64,000 nt of DNA. It comes from Candidatus Gastranaerophilales bacterium (GTDB taxonomy: Bacteria > Cyanobacteriota > Vampirovibrionia > Gastranaerophilales > Gastranaerophilaceae). The notes under the pieces were generated by a model. The model made no database searches. It saw only the letters and a list, made by a program, of their open reading frames with translations, and was not told where the DNA came from. Positions 25,116 through 33,911 of the stretch are shown here, piece after piece. Position 1 is the stretch's first letter. Each line of letters starts with the position of its first letter. The stretch covers positions 88,885 to 152,884 of the forward strand of contig CALVEA010000002.1 in NCBI GenBank assembly GCA_944326455.1. The letters are read 5' to 3'. A program made the position numbers and the translations under genes.

Positions 25116-25261
25116 AATTCCTCTCTTTCCGCTATCAACAATTGCTGACAACGTATATAAACTAAGTAGACTCTGTAAATTTATTATAAGTAGACTTTAT
25201 GGTTTCAATTCTATCATAATATAAAGAGTTTGAAAAGTAGGAAGAGGAAATACGAAATTTT

Positions 25262-25843
25262 TTAAATTAATTTTTCTAAAGCCTTAAATACTATTTGCCC
25301 ATCCTTACTGATTACACGCTCCGGGTGCGGCATCATGCCTATAATTTTATTTTTGTTGTCAATTATACCGGCAATATTACCATCAGAGCCGTTAATATCC
25401 TCAGTGTATTTCATGAATACATCAATGCTGTCTGTTTGCATATAGTTCCCCTGATGGTGAGCTATCGGAAGTTTTATTATATTGTTATTGAATTCCAAAT
25501 TGACATTTTTTGAAATAAACTTCATGCTGCTGTTATGAGTAAGGGCGCCTGGTAGAATTTCGGCTTCGCAAAGGATTTGGAATCCGTTACAGATTCCGGT
25601 GATAAGTGTCTTTCCAATCGGGAGAGATTTAACAGCCGGAGTCAGCTTTGCAAGCCTGCCCGAAGAAACGTAATCGCCATACGAAAATCCGCCCGGAAGG
25701 AAAATGATATCATAGCCGGATTTTATTTTTTCATCCTGAAAAATATATTCACTTTCCCAGCCCATATAATCGCAGGCAAGTTTTGTATCCTTTTCGCAAT
25801 TTGTACCTAAAAAAACAATGATTCCGGCTTTTATTCTTCCCAT
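25262..25843 (-). CDS. purQ: Phosphoribosylformylglycinamidine synthase, glutaminase subunit (PurQ)
   Basis: A 193-residue class I glutamine amidotransferase supplying ammonia to PurL for FGAM synthesis in purine biosynthesis. It starts KAGIIVFLGTNCEKDT; the nucleophile Cys is in ITGICNGFQIL, and the His/Glu pair is in MMPHPER. It is shorter than the usual 220-230 residues but keeps all catalytic parts. Its start overlaps purS by 13 bp; purL is not in the window. Confidence 0.93.
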   Translation of the reverse strand: MGRIKAGIIVFLGTNCEKDTKLACDYMGWESEYIFQDEKIKSGYDIIFLPGGFSYGDYVSSGRLAKLTPAVKSLPIGKTLITGICNGFQILCEAEILPGALTHNSSMKFISKNVNLEFNNNIIKLPIAHHQGNYMQTDSIDVFMKYTEDINGSDGNIAGIIDNKNKIIGMMPHPERVISKDGQIVFKALEKLI

Positions 25844-26076
25844 AATATTTCACTAACTTCTGTTATTGGGTTACAGAGGAGTTCTTCTGTTATCATCTTG
25901 ACCCTTTTCTCTGCCTGGGTTTTGTTTTCTGCCTCAAAAGAAAATTCATAGAACGAGCCTGTTCTGATTTTAAATTCACAGTTGAAGCTGCTTTTAACGG
26001 CTTCTTCAATAGTGATTCCGCGCACATCTTTGATACTGCTCTTTAATTTAACTATGATTTTCCCCTTAAATTCCAT
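25831..26076 (-). CDS. purS: Phosphoribosylformylglycinamidine synthase subunit PurS
   Basis: An 81-residue PurS, the small bridging subunit of the three-part FGAM synthase (PurS, PurQ, PurL). The pattern is typical: GKIIVKLKSSIKDVRGITIEEA near the start and a C-terminal LLCNPITEVSEI. Its start overlaps the upstream BrkB-type gene by 11 bp and its end overlaps purQ by 13 bp, so all are co-translated. Confidence 0.92.
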   Translation of the reverse strand: MEFKGKIIVKLKSSIKDVRGITIEEAVKSSFNCEFKIRTGSFYEFSFEAENKTQAEKRVKMITEELLCNPITEVSEILWEE

Positions 26077-26965
26077 TATGAGCTTCTTTCCGTTTATTAC
26101 GTCTTTGGGTTATATCTTCTTTGCGCTGGAGTTTTTCGTATAATTGAGAGTTTATTTCTCCTCCAATCAGAATAAGAATGGATGTATAGTAGAGCCAAAC
26201 CATCATAACCGCAAAGCCGGCGATAGTTCCATATACAAAGTTATAGGTATGCAGGTTGTTAATGTATACCGAAAACAACCAAGACCCTAATAACCAGGAA
26301 ATACAGAAAAATATAGACCCCGGAAGTGCGCTATGCCGGCGCAGCTTTTCGTTCCCGCTGAAATCAGGAAGTATATAGTAGCTCAAGTATGCCATTATAA
26401 ACAGGGTTAAGAAAGCTATCGGCCAGCGGACAAATAACATTATGTTTGCAAAGTGCTGGGTCATACCAAGATAAGTGACTAAAAATTTAATAATAACTTT
26501 ACCGAATACAATAAGGTTGACACTTAAGAATAAGACTAAAATGTTAACAAACACCATAATAAGTGCAAGCAGTCTTGAACAGAGGAAACTTCTGGTTTCT
26601 TTCACTTTGTAGGCTCTGTTTAGTCCTTTCGCAACAATTGCCATTGTATTTGTTGATAGAAAAAGGGTTATACAAAATCCTAAAATTGCGATGAGACCGC
26701 CTTTTTTAAAGAAGAATACTTCGTTTAGTACTGTATTCACAACATTTAAGACATCATGAGGCATTATGCTCTGCATAAATACAAATATAGGCTGCATAAA
26801 ATTTTGCTTTCCTATATATCCAAAAATTGCGGTCAAGAATAATAGAAAAGGACAAATTCCGATACAGAGCATGTATCCCATTTCGGAAGCCATTCCAAAA
26901 TAGTCATGTTCTATAACTGATTCTATTATATTTCTTAATGTTTTAAATCTCACGTTCAATCTCAC
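26066..26965 (-). CDS. YihY/BrkB-family inner membrane protein
   Basis: A 299-residue membrane protein with about six hydrophobic helices, of the YihY/BrkB family (once misnamed ribonuclease BN). The N-terminal SEMGYMLCIGICPFLLFLTA and the C-terminal GTIAGFAVMMVWLYYTSILILIGGEIN are the family signatures. The function is not settled; transport or lipid-related roles have been suggested. It overlaps nrnA upstream (23 bp) and purS downstream (11 bp). The tail is basic and cytoplasmic. Confidence 0.87.
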   Translation of the reverse strand: MRLNVRFKTLRNIIESVIEHDYFGMASEMGYMLCIGICPFLLFLTAIFGYIGKQNFMQPIFVFMQSIMPHDVLNVVNTVLNEVFFFKKGGLIAILGFCITLFLSTNTMAIVAKGLNRAYKVKETRSFLCSRLLALIMVFVNILVLFLSVNLIVFGKVIIKFLVTYLGMTQHFANIMLFVRWPIAFLTLFIMAYLSYYILPDFSGNEKLRRHSALPGSIFFCISWLLGSWLFSVYINNLHTYNFVYGTIAGFAVMMVWLYYTSILILIGGEINSQLYEKLQRKEDITQRRNKRKEAHNGI

Positions 26966-27896
26966 TTAACAATTTTTGAATAGATTCTTTTATGCCGTGT
27001 TTCATTGTACATCCTGCAGCGAAAGTATGCCCTCCGCCTCCGAAAGTTGAACATATTTTAGCACAATCTAAATGTTTTGATCTCATTGAAACTTTTGTAG
27101 TTTTAGAATCAACTTCTTTAACCACAAACGAAATCTCCGTAGAATCTATTGCTCTTAAGGTTTCGGCTATTCCGTCAGTGTAATCGTCACCTGCTGAGAA
27201 TTTTTCCAAGTCTTTTTTATAAACTGTTGTGTATGCAATTTTATTGTTGTGAAGGAATTCTGCTTTGTTAACGCAATAGTTTTGGAACATAACGAGGTTT
27301 TTTGTTTTTGTTTCGTAGCAGAGTTTGTAAATCTTATTAGGATTTGCTCCGGCTTCTACTAAATCGGCTGCTGCTCTCAGGGTTTGAGCGGATGTGTTTT
27401 CAAACCTAAAGTTACCTGTGTCGGTCATTATTGCCGCATAAAGGCAGATGGCTGAATCTTTGTCAATCTTCCAGTTATGTTCTTTAAAATAATTAAATAA
27501 AACTTCGCCAGTTGAACTCGAATCAGAATCTATAATATTATAATCTCCAAATTCGGGGTTGGTTTTATGATGGTCAATATTTACCCTAATTTTAGCTTTG
27601 TCAAAGAATATTTGTGAGTCCCTGACTCGCTCTAAGGATGCTACATCAAGAGTTATTACTAAATCATAAACTAAAGACTGGTCAAAATATCTTTCTGCAA
27701 GATTTATGTTTGGTATGAATTTATAGTTATAGGGAATGTTTGAAACAACATTCATATCGGCTTTAATTTTAAACCGGTTATAAATCATGGAATACATAGC
27801 ACACATTGAACCCAGAGTATCCCCGTCAGGGTTAACATGGCTTAATAATAATATCTTTTTTGAGCTTTTTATGATATCATCAAGATTACAATTCAT
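26943..27896 (-). CDS. nrnA: DHH/DHHA1 phosphoesterase, NrnA-like
   Basis: A 317-residue DHH phosphoesterase. N-terminal motifs are LLSHVNPDGDTLGS, the aspartate in LVITLDVA, and NIDHHKTN; the DHHA1 domain ends in CSTFGGGGHTFAAGC. Such enzymes degrade nano-RNA and pAp and sometimes cyclic dinucleotides; NrnA is the closest by length and motif. First gene of a tightly overlapping operon nrnA-yihY-purS-purQ. Which substrate dominates cannot be told from sequence. Confidence 0.88.
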   Translation of the reverse strand: MNCNLDDIIKSSKKILLLSHVNPDGDTLGSMCAMYSMIYNRFKIKADMNVVSNIPYNYKFIPNINLAERYFDQSLVYDLVITLDVASLERVRDSQIFFDKAKIRVNIDHHKTNPEFGDYNIIDSDSSSTGEVLFNYFKEHNWKIDKDSAICLYAAIMTDTGNFRFENTSAQTLRAAADLVEAGANPNKIYKLCYETKTKNLVMFQNYCVNKAEFLHNNKIAYTTVYKKDLEKFSAGDDYTDGIAETLRAIDSTEISFVVKEVDSKTTKVSMRSKHLDCAKICSTFGGGGHTFAAGCTMKHGIKESIQKLLSEIEREI

Positions 27897-27937
27897 TGCA
27901 TTATAATATCACAAAAATGTAATGATAAAGGAATCAG

Positions 27938-28273
27938 ATGAAAAAAGTTCTCTATACAGATTTTGAAGGGGTGGAATCCGTCATTAGTTCAATGATGGAT
28001 AATCCGCAATTGAAAAAAGCTATCACAAAGACTAATTTATACAGTTTTTGGGATAAAATTTTGCCTGAAAAATTCAGGGGTAAATCAAAACCGTATAGTA
28101 TGCTTCCCGGACGAGTGATGGTAGTTGCATGTGAAAACCCGGTTGTAGCTCAGGAGCTTAGTCTGCATAAAATTATTTTGATGAAAAAGTTTGAGCCATA
28201 TTTAAAAACACTTAAAATGAGTGTTACCGATATGAGATTTGATGCCAAGAAGTGGAACTTGGTTATTGATTAA
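27938..28273 (+). CDS. DUF721/DciA-like protein
   Basis: A 111-residue protein with the DUF721 pattern: an N-terminal helix, W-x-x-I/V (FWDKILPEKF) and then a domain with the strand GRVMVVACENPVVAQELSLHK, where the family has (L/V)xVxxxSxxWAxEL. DciA proteins load or regulate the replicative helicase DnaB. The match is weaker than for typical DciA. It is divergent from nrnA. Confidence 0.6.
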   Translation: MKKVLYTDFEGVESVISSMMDNPQLKKAITKTNLYSFWDKILPEKFRGKSKPYSMLPGRVMVVACENPVVAQELSLHKIILMKKFEPYLKTLKMSVTDMRFDAKKWNLVID

Positions 28274-28281
28274 CATATTAT

Positions 28282-28318
28282 TGAGAAATTTTGCCTTTTG
28301 GCACATTCTCATTTTCTG
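28282..28318 (+). terminator. Probable terminator after the DciA-like gene
   Basis: TGAGAA (28282-28287) pairs with TTCTCA (28306-28311), with an inner TGCC/GGCA stem, followed by TTTTC. The rest of the 189-bp gap before secA shows only the secA promoter region and ribosome site. Confidence 0.5.
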
Positions 28319-28462
28319 CTAGCTGCCTTACGACTAAAAGAAATCTTCCAATCACATAACCGCCACTCTATTCACTAGTCACTAAATCCTCCCCCTCCCT
28401 TGCCGGCTCTTTACCCTGAAATATGTTTATGATACTATCTCCATGATTGGAGAGGATATGTA

Positions 28463-31108
28463 ATGATTAGTTTATTATTAAAGCTTATTGGCGACCCGAA
28501 CGAAAAAAAAGTTAAAAAGATTCAAGGAGTAATAGACCATATAAATGCTCTTGAACCTGAGTTTGAAAAACTTACGGATGAGCAATTAAGAGCTAAGACA
28601 GATGAATTTAAGGCTATATTGGCAAAACGTCCGACTTCTGATAATGAAAAAGCTGACAGAATTTTAGAGAAAGAGGCTCTTGATAAAATTTTACCGGAAG
28701 CTTTTGCTACCGTTAGAGAAGCCGGAAAACGCGTTCTTAATATGCGTCACTTTGATGTTCAGCTAATCGGCGGATATTTTCTCCATAATGGTCATATCGC
28801 AGAAATGAGAACAGGTGAAGGTAAAACCCTTGTAGCTACTTTGGCAGCCTATCTGAATGCTTTGACCGGTAAAGGTGTGCATGTTGTAACTGTCAATGAC
28901 TATCTGGCAAAACGTGACAGCGAGTGGATGGGGCAAATATACAAGTTCTTGGGACTTTCTGTCGGGGTAATCCTTTCTAATCAGCATGATGCGGAAGAGT
29001 TTGAAAGAAAAAGAGCCGCATATAGATGTGATATTACATACGGGACAAACAACGAGTTTGGTTTCGATTATCTTAGAGATAATATGGCTACATCTAAAGA
29101 GATGCTTGTTCAAAGACCTTTTAATTATGCCATTATTGACGAAGTTGACAGTATTTTGATTGATGAGGCAAGAACTCCGCTTATTATTAGCGGCAGGGTT
29201 GAAAAATCTGCTGATACATATAATTTGATGGCAAAAGTTGCACCGCAGCTTGAAAAAATTAAAGATTATGAAGTTGATGAGAAGAATAAAAATGTTATTT
29301 TAACAGAAGACGGTATTGACCATGCGCAAGAAATTATCGGCTGTAAGGATTTGTTCGACATCAATACCCAGTATGCGCATGATTTATTAAATGCATTAAA
29401 AGCAAAAGAATTATTTATAAAAGATACGGATTATGTTGTAAAAGACGGCGAAATCATGATTGTTGATGAGTTTACCGGACGTTTAATGCCGGGCAGAAGA
29501 TGGTCTGACGGCTTACATCAGGCTATTGAAGCCAAAGAAGGGGTAGAAATTCAGGACGAAACTCAGACTCTGGCAAGTATAACTTTCCAAAACTTGTTCA
29601 GATTATATCCTAAACTTTCGGGTATGACAGGTACAGCAATGACTGAAGAGGCTGAATTCGGCAAAATTTATAATCTTGAGGTAACTGCTATACCGACTAA
29701 CAGAACTGATATCAGGGTAGATTACCCGGATGTTATCTATAAGACAGAAAGAGCAAAATATAATGCAGTTGTAAACGACATTATTGAGCAAAATAAAACA
29801 GGGCGTCCTGTTCTTGTCGGTACTATAAGTATAGAAAAGTCTGAATATATTTCAGAATTACTAAAGAAGAAAGGTATTAAACATAATGTTTTGAATGCCA
29901 AACAGCATGAAAGGGAGGCTTATATCATTGCTCAGGCAGGTCGTGTAGGCGCTGTAACTATTGCAACAAACATGGCAGGGCGCGGTACTGATATTCTTTT
30001 AGGCGGTAATGCAGAGTATCTTGCAAAAGAAGAACTTGAGAAAAACAGGGTATTGCCTGACGACAAGAGTTATGAAGAAATCAAGAATAAGGCTCTTGAA
30101 AGGGCACGAAAGATAACAGAAGAAGAACATGCGAAAGTCGTTGAACTGGGCGGGCTTCATGTTATAGGAACGGAACGCCATGAGTCCAGACGTATAGATA
30201 ACCAATTAAGAGGTCGTGCTGCAAGACAAGGCGATCCGGGTTCAACAAGGTTCTTTTTATCTTTACAGGATAATTTGATGAGGATATTCGGCGGGGACAA
30301 AATTACTAACCTGATGAATATGCTTAATGTTGAAGAAGATATGGCGATAGAATCTCCGCTTATTACAAGACAGATTCAATCTGCGCAGAAGAAGGTTGAA
30401 ACCTATCATTTTGATATACGTAAAAACGTACTTCAATACGATGATGTCATGAATATTCAAAGAGAGAAATTCTATGCTCAAAGGAAAAAAGTTCTAGAGG
30501 GCAAGAATCTTACAGAAGATATTCAATATATGATAGATAAAGAAATTGACAGATTGCTTAAGAGTTATATAACACCGGAGATGAATCCTGAAGAGTATGT
30601 TCCGGAAGATTTGGAAACTCTTATTAAGGAACTTCATTCTAATATCCCTCAGCTTTCATATATTTCTATAGATGATATCAAACCTTACAGATATTCAAGA
30701 ATTTATGAATCTCTGAGAGATGCTGCACAAAAAGCATACAAAGACCACGAAGAAGAAATTATCGGATTCTATAATTCAATTATGGAACAGTATAATCCGG
30801 ATGCTGAAAAACAGGAAGTTTTCAGTGATAACAATATCATGAGGAGTCTTGAGAGGGATGTACTTCTAAGAGTGGTTGACAATCAATGGATTGATCATTT
30901 GCACAATATTGATATGCTGAAAGAAGGTATCGGCTTAAGAGCTTACGGGCAAAAGGATCCGTTGATTGAATACAAAAAAGAAGCTTATGATTTGTTTAAC
31001 AAAATGATGTATGAAATTCAAAGTAATACTGTAAGGTATATTTTCCGTGCCAAATTCGGGATACAGTTTGTGTCTGATGACGGCGATGTGAATGATATTG
31101 AACTATAA
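28463..31108 (+). CDS. secA: Protein translocase ATPase SecA
   Basis: An 881-residue ATPase that drives preproteins through SecYEG. Walker A is [13 protein letters not shown], Walker B is in [19 protein letters not shown], then [22 protein letters not shown] and [16 protein letters not shown]; the helical scaffold and wing domains fill the last third. The C-terminal zinc-binding SecB motif is missing, as in many non-proteobacterial SecA proteins. The ribosome site GAGAGGA is well placed. It is followed by the purine phosphorylase gene after 34 bp. Confidence 0.97.
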   Translation: MISLLLKLIGDPNEKKVKKIQGVIDHINALEPEFEKLTDEQLRAKTDEFKAILAKRPTSDNEKADRILEKEALDKILPEAFATVREAGKRVLNMRHFDVQLIGGYFLHNGHIAEMRTGEGKTLVATLAAYLNALTGKGVHVVTVNDYLAKRDSEWMGQIYKFLGLSVGVILSNQHDAEEFERKRAAYRCDITYGTNNEFGFDYLRDNMATSKEMLVQRPFNYAIIDEVDSILIDEARTPLIISGRVEKSADTYNLMAKVAPQLEKIKDYEVDEKNKNVILTEDGIDHAQEIIGCKDLFDINTQYAHDLLNALKAKELFIKDTDYVVKDGEIMIVDEFTGRLMPGRRWSDGLHQAIEAKEGVEIQDETQTLASITFQNLFRLYPKLSGMTGTAMTEEAEFGKIYNLEVTAIPTNRTDIRVDYPDVIYKTERAKYNAVVNDIIEQNKTGRPVLVGTISIEKSEYISELLKKKGIKHNVLNAKQHEREAYIIAQAGRVGAVTIATNMAGRGTDILLGGNAEYLAKEELEKNRVLPDDKSYEEIKNKALERARKITEEEHAKVVELGGLHVIGTERHESRRIDNQLRGRAARQGDPGSTRFFLSLQDNLMRIFGGDKITNLMNMLNVEEDMAIESPLITRQIQSAQKKVETYHFDIRKNVLQYDDVMNIQREKFYAQRKKVLEGKNLTEDIQYMIDKEIDRLLKSYITPEMNPEEYVPEDLETLIKELHSNIPQLSYISIDDIKPYRYSRIYESLRDAAQKAYKDHEEEIIGFYNSIMEQYNPDAEKQEVFSDNNIMRSLERDVLLRVVDNQWIDHLHNIDMLKEGIGLRAYGQKDPLIEYKKEAYDLFNKMMYEIQSNTVRYIFRAKFGIQFVSDDGDVNDIEL

Positions 31109-31142
31109 TAAACATTTCTGTTGAAATCAATGGGGGCATAAA

Positions 31143-31955
31143 ATGGAAAAAACTATTGAGTTTATAACAAAAAAAATCAAAGGCGAGTTGGGGAATTTTG
31201 TTCCGGAAGTCGGTATAGTATTAGGTTCCGGTCTGGGTGAACTTGCTGATGAATATTGCTCTCTTGCAATTCCATATACAGAAATACCGGGCTTTGAGGC
31301 TTCTACTGTTTCGGGACACAAAGGAAGGCTTGTTTTCTCAGAAATTAACGGAAAAAAAGTTGTTATGATGCAGGGGCGATTTCATTTTTATGAAGGTCAT
31401 TCAATGCAAAAGGTTGTATACCCGATAAAAGTGATGAAAAAGCTCGGTGTAAAGACCCTTATTGTTACAAATGCCGCCGGCGGAGTAAATCCTTCATTTA
31501 ATCCATCGGACTTGATGGTGATAACAGATCATATAAACCTTATGGGTACAAATCCGTTGATTGGTGAAAATGACGGAGCTATGGGGGAAAGATTCCCGGA
31601 TTTAAGCAGTGTTTATACTCCTGAATTGATTGATTTAACTAAAAAAACTGCAGAAAAGCTTGGTATAGATTTGCAGGAAGGTGTTTATATCGCATTTACG
31701 GGACCTTCTTACGAAACACCAGCCGAAATAAGGATGGCACGAACACTGGGTGCAGATGCCGTGGGGATGTCAACGGTGCCTGAAGCTATAATTGCAGCTT
31801 GGGCTAAGATGAATGTTATAGGTATAAGCTGTATCTGCAATTCAGCAGCAGGTGTGAGCGCAGTACCTCTTTCACATTCTGATGTTATTCATGCTGCAGA
31901 GATTGCCAAAGACAGATTTAAAGTCCTTGTAAAAGAAATTATCAGAGGGTTATAA
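31143..31955 (+). CDS. Purine nucleoside phosphorylase
   Basis: A 270-residue trimeric (PunA/mammalian-type) purine nucleoside phosphorylase, which splits inosine and guanosine with phosphate. Motifs: VLGSGLGELAD (phosphate loop), MQGRFHFYEGHSM, VTNAAGGVNPSF, GPSYETPAEIRM and GMSTVPEAIIA, plus the base-binding CNSAAG. The stop codon touches the ATG of the next gene, so these two are translationally linked. Confidence 0.95.
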   Translation: MEKTIEFITKKIKGELGNFVPEVGIVLGSGLGELADEYCSLAIPYTEIPGFEASTVSGHKGRLVFSEINGKKVVMMQGRFHFYEGHSMQKVVYPIKVMKKLGVKTLIVTNAAGGVNPSFNPSDLMVITDHINLMGTNPLIGENDGAMGERFPDLSSVYTPELIDLTKKTAEKLGIDLQEGVYIAFTGPSYETPAEIRMARTLGADAVGMSTVPEAIIAAWAKMNVIGISCICNSAAGVSAVPLSHSDVIHAAEIAKDRFKVLVKEIIRGL

Positions 31956-32201
31956 ATGAGACTGGATAAGTTTTTGAAAGTGTCACGTTTGATTAAAAGA
32001 AGGACTGTAGCAAATTCAGTTTCGGAAATGGGAAGAGTCCTTGTTAACGGAAATCCGGCTAAACCTGCCAAACAATTAAAAATAGGCGATATAATTGAAA
32101 TTGAATATGCAGCGGGTTCGGAAAAAGTCGAAGTCTTAAAAGTTCCTGAAGGCAATGTAAGTGTTCAGGAAGCGCCAACATTATACAAAGTAATAAATTA
32201 A
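31956..32201 (+). CDS. S4-domain RNA-binding protein, RqcP/Hsp15-like
   Basis: An 81-residue protein that is almost only an S4 domain: RLDKFLKVSRLIKRRTVAN, then VNGNPAKPAKQLKIGDIIEIEY. RqcP (YabO) and Hsp15 proteins of this size bind 50S subunits carrying stalled nascent chains and help in ribosome rescue. Its ATG follows the previous stop codon directly. Confidence 0.82.
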   Translation: MRLDKFLKVSRLIKRRTVANSVSEMGRVLVNGNPAKPAKQLKIGDIIEIEYAAGSEKVEVLKVPEGNVSVQEAPTLYKVIN

Positions 32202-32213
32202 GGAGCATCTGAT

Positions 32214-32630
32214 ATGGGAGTTATTAACGAAAAATTTACGGTTAACACAAAAGGGAATAATGATATTATAGACATTACAAAGCAGGTTCAAAATTGTGTA
32301 TATCAACATGCGCTTAAAGATGGTATTGTCTGTGTTTCAGTACAAGGAAGCACATCTGCGGTGACAACAATAGAGTATGAAAGCGGTTTGGTACAAGATT
32401 TACAGGAAGCTTTAGAAAGGATTGCTCCTACAGGAAAGGAATATCACCATGATGAAATCTGGCATGACGGCAATGGCTATGCTCATGTCCGTGCTGCCAT
32501 AGTAGGCAGTTCTGTTACTATTGCTTTGGTCGGCGGACTTTTAAATCTTGGAACCTGGCAGCAGGTTGTTCTTGTGGATTTTGATAACAAGCCTCGTTCA
32601 AGAAACATCACAGTGCAAATTCTTAATTAA
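32214..32630 (+). CDS. YjbQ/UPF0047 family protein
   Basis: A 138-residue YjbQ-family protein (secondary thiamine-phosphate synthase activity has been reported for E. coli YjbQ; the true role is unclear). The conserved strand VCVSVQGSTSAVTTIEYE and the histidine-rich WHDGNGYAHVRAAIVGSS, which holds putative metal ligands, are both present. Located 12 bp after the S4 gene and preceded by AAGGAG. Confidence 0.88.
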   Translation: MGVINEKFTVNTKGNNDIIDITKQVQNCVYQHALKDGIVCVSVQGSTSAVTTIEYESGLVQDLQEALERIAPTGKEYHHDEIWHDGNGYAHVRAAIVGSSVTIALVGGLLNLGTWQQVVLVDFDNKPRSRNITVQILN

Positions 32631-32679
32631 TAAAAATAATCGGCTTTACCGTAAAAATAAAAAGTGGTAATATAAGCTT

Positions 32680-33396
32680 ATGTTAAACTTGTATATTACA
32701 TCTGCAAATAAGGGTGACGGAAAAACTTTTGTTTCAGCGGGAATAGCTGCAACAATGCAAAGTTTGGGGTATTCGACCTGTGTTTATAAGCCTATTCAGA
32801 CATCAGGTATTGAGCTTAAAGGCTTTATGCAGTCTCCGGATTTGACTTTTATAAAATCAATAGACCCTTATATAAATACTCACTTTTCGTATTTGTTTAA
32901 AACAAATTCTGAGCCGTTGATTGCCGCAGAAAAAGAGAATGAATTTATTGATATAGAGTTAATTAATACGGAGTACCAAAGAATAATTTCAAATACTGAT
33001 TGCGTATTACTTGACGGTGATAACGGTTTACTGAGTCCTATTGCACCTTCCTTGCAAACGGCAGATATGATAAAAAAACTCCAAATACCTGTTTTATTTG
33101 TAATTACTCCTAAAGAAGATTCTATAAATGATACTCTTCTTTCTATTTATACAGCGCAGGAAAAAGGGATAGATATCAGAGGGGTTGTTATAAATAATAT
33201 TCGAGAAGGTTGTTCAAAGGAACTTTTAACAGCTATAACAAGAGTTGTAGAAGAGTATTCAAATGTCAGTATTCTTGGGCTGCTGCCTCATCTTGGCGAA
33301 AAAATTGTTCCGGAAGAGCTTATCACATCTGTTTTGAACGGTATTGATATTGAAAGCATTTTCAGGGTTAAGATAGAGAAGCTGGACTTTAACTGA
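32680..33396 (+). CDS. bioD: BioD-like dethiobiotin synthetase
   Basis: A 238-residue P-loop protein of the BioD family, which closes the ureido ring of dethiobiotin with CO2 and ATP. The opening LNLYITSANKGDGKTFVSAG resembles BioD (TGTDTxxGKT), but the loop is ANKGDGKT, so the match is not perfect. KPIQTSG corresponds to KPV.TG, and ADMIKKLQIPVLFV plus GVVINNI follow as in the family. No other biotin genes are adjacent. Its stop overlaps the rsmD start by one base (ATGA-type junction). Confidence 0.75.
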   Translation: MLNLYITSANKGDGKTFVSAGIAATMQSLGYSTCVYKPIQTSGIELKGFMQSPDLTFIKSIDPYINTHFSYLFKTNSEPLIAAEKENEFIDIELINTEYQRIISNTDCVLLDGDNGLLSPIAPSLQTADMIKKLQIPVLFVITPKEDSINDTLLSIYTAQEKGIDIRGVVINNIREGCSKELLTAITRVVEEYSNVSILGLLPHLGEKIVPEELITSVLNGIDIESIFRVKIEKLDFN

Positions 33397-33911
33397 TGAT
33401 TATCACCGGGGGAAAATATAAAGGGAGAAGGATTACAGCTCCGGATGAAAAGATTACGCGTCCGACATTATCAAAAGTCAGGATGGGAGTTTTTAATACG
33501 CTATACTCCATAATGGGAGATTTTGAGGGAAAAACTTTCTTAGATATGTTCGGCGGTTCCGGAATTATGGGGCTGGAAGCTCTTTCCAGAGGCTTTGATA
33601 AGGTTCTCGTATTTGAGAAAAATCCAAAAGCTGCTTCTATTATCAAAAAAAATTACAAAGCTCTCAATCTGGAACCAATACTGCAAGTCGGAGACAGTCT
33701 CAGGCTGATAGAAAAGGTTGCGGAGAGTTATGATGTAATCTATCTGGATCCTCCATACGAGAGCGGTATGTATGAAAAGATATTTCCTCTTATAAAGACT
33801 AATTCCATAGTAATAGCTGAACATTCTATTCCGATTTCAGCTGAGTATTTACCTATAAAAGAAAAAAATTATGGAGGAAAGCGGGTTACATTTTTTCGAT
33901 TCTACTCATAA
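33396..33911 (+). CDS. rsmD: 16S rRNA (guanine-966-N2)-methyltransferase RsmD
   Basis: A 171-residue SAM-dependent methyltransferase for G966 of 16S rRNA. Family signatures: ITGGKYKGRRITAP at the N-terminus, RPTLSKVRMGVFNTL, FLDMFGGSGIMGLEALSRG (SAM loop) and the catalytic YLDPPYESG. Overlaps bioD by one base at the start and the convergent 548-residue gene by 10 bp at the end. Confidence 0.94.
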   Translation: MIITGGKYKGRRITAPDEKITRPTLSKVRMGVFNTLYSIMGDFEGKTFLDMFGGSGIMGLEALSRGFDKVLVFEKNPKAASIIKKNYKALNLEPILQVGDSLRLIEKVAESYDVIYLDPPYESGMYEKIFPLIKTNSIVIAEHSIPISAEYLPIKEKNYGGKRVTFFRFYS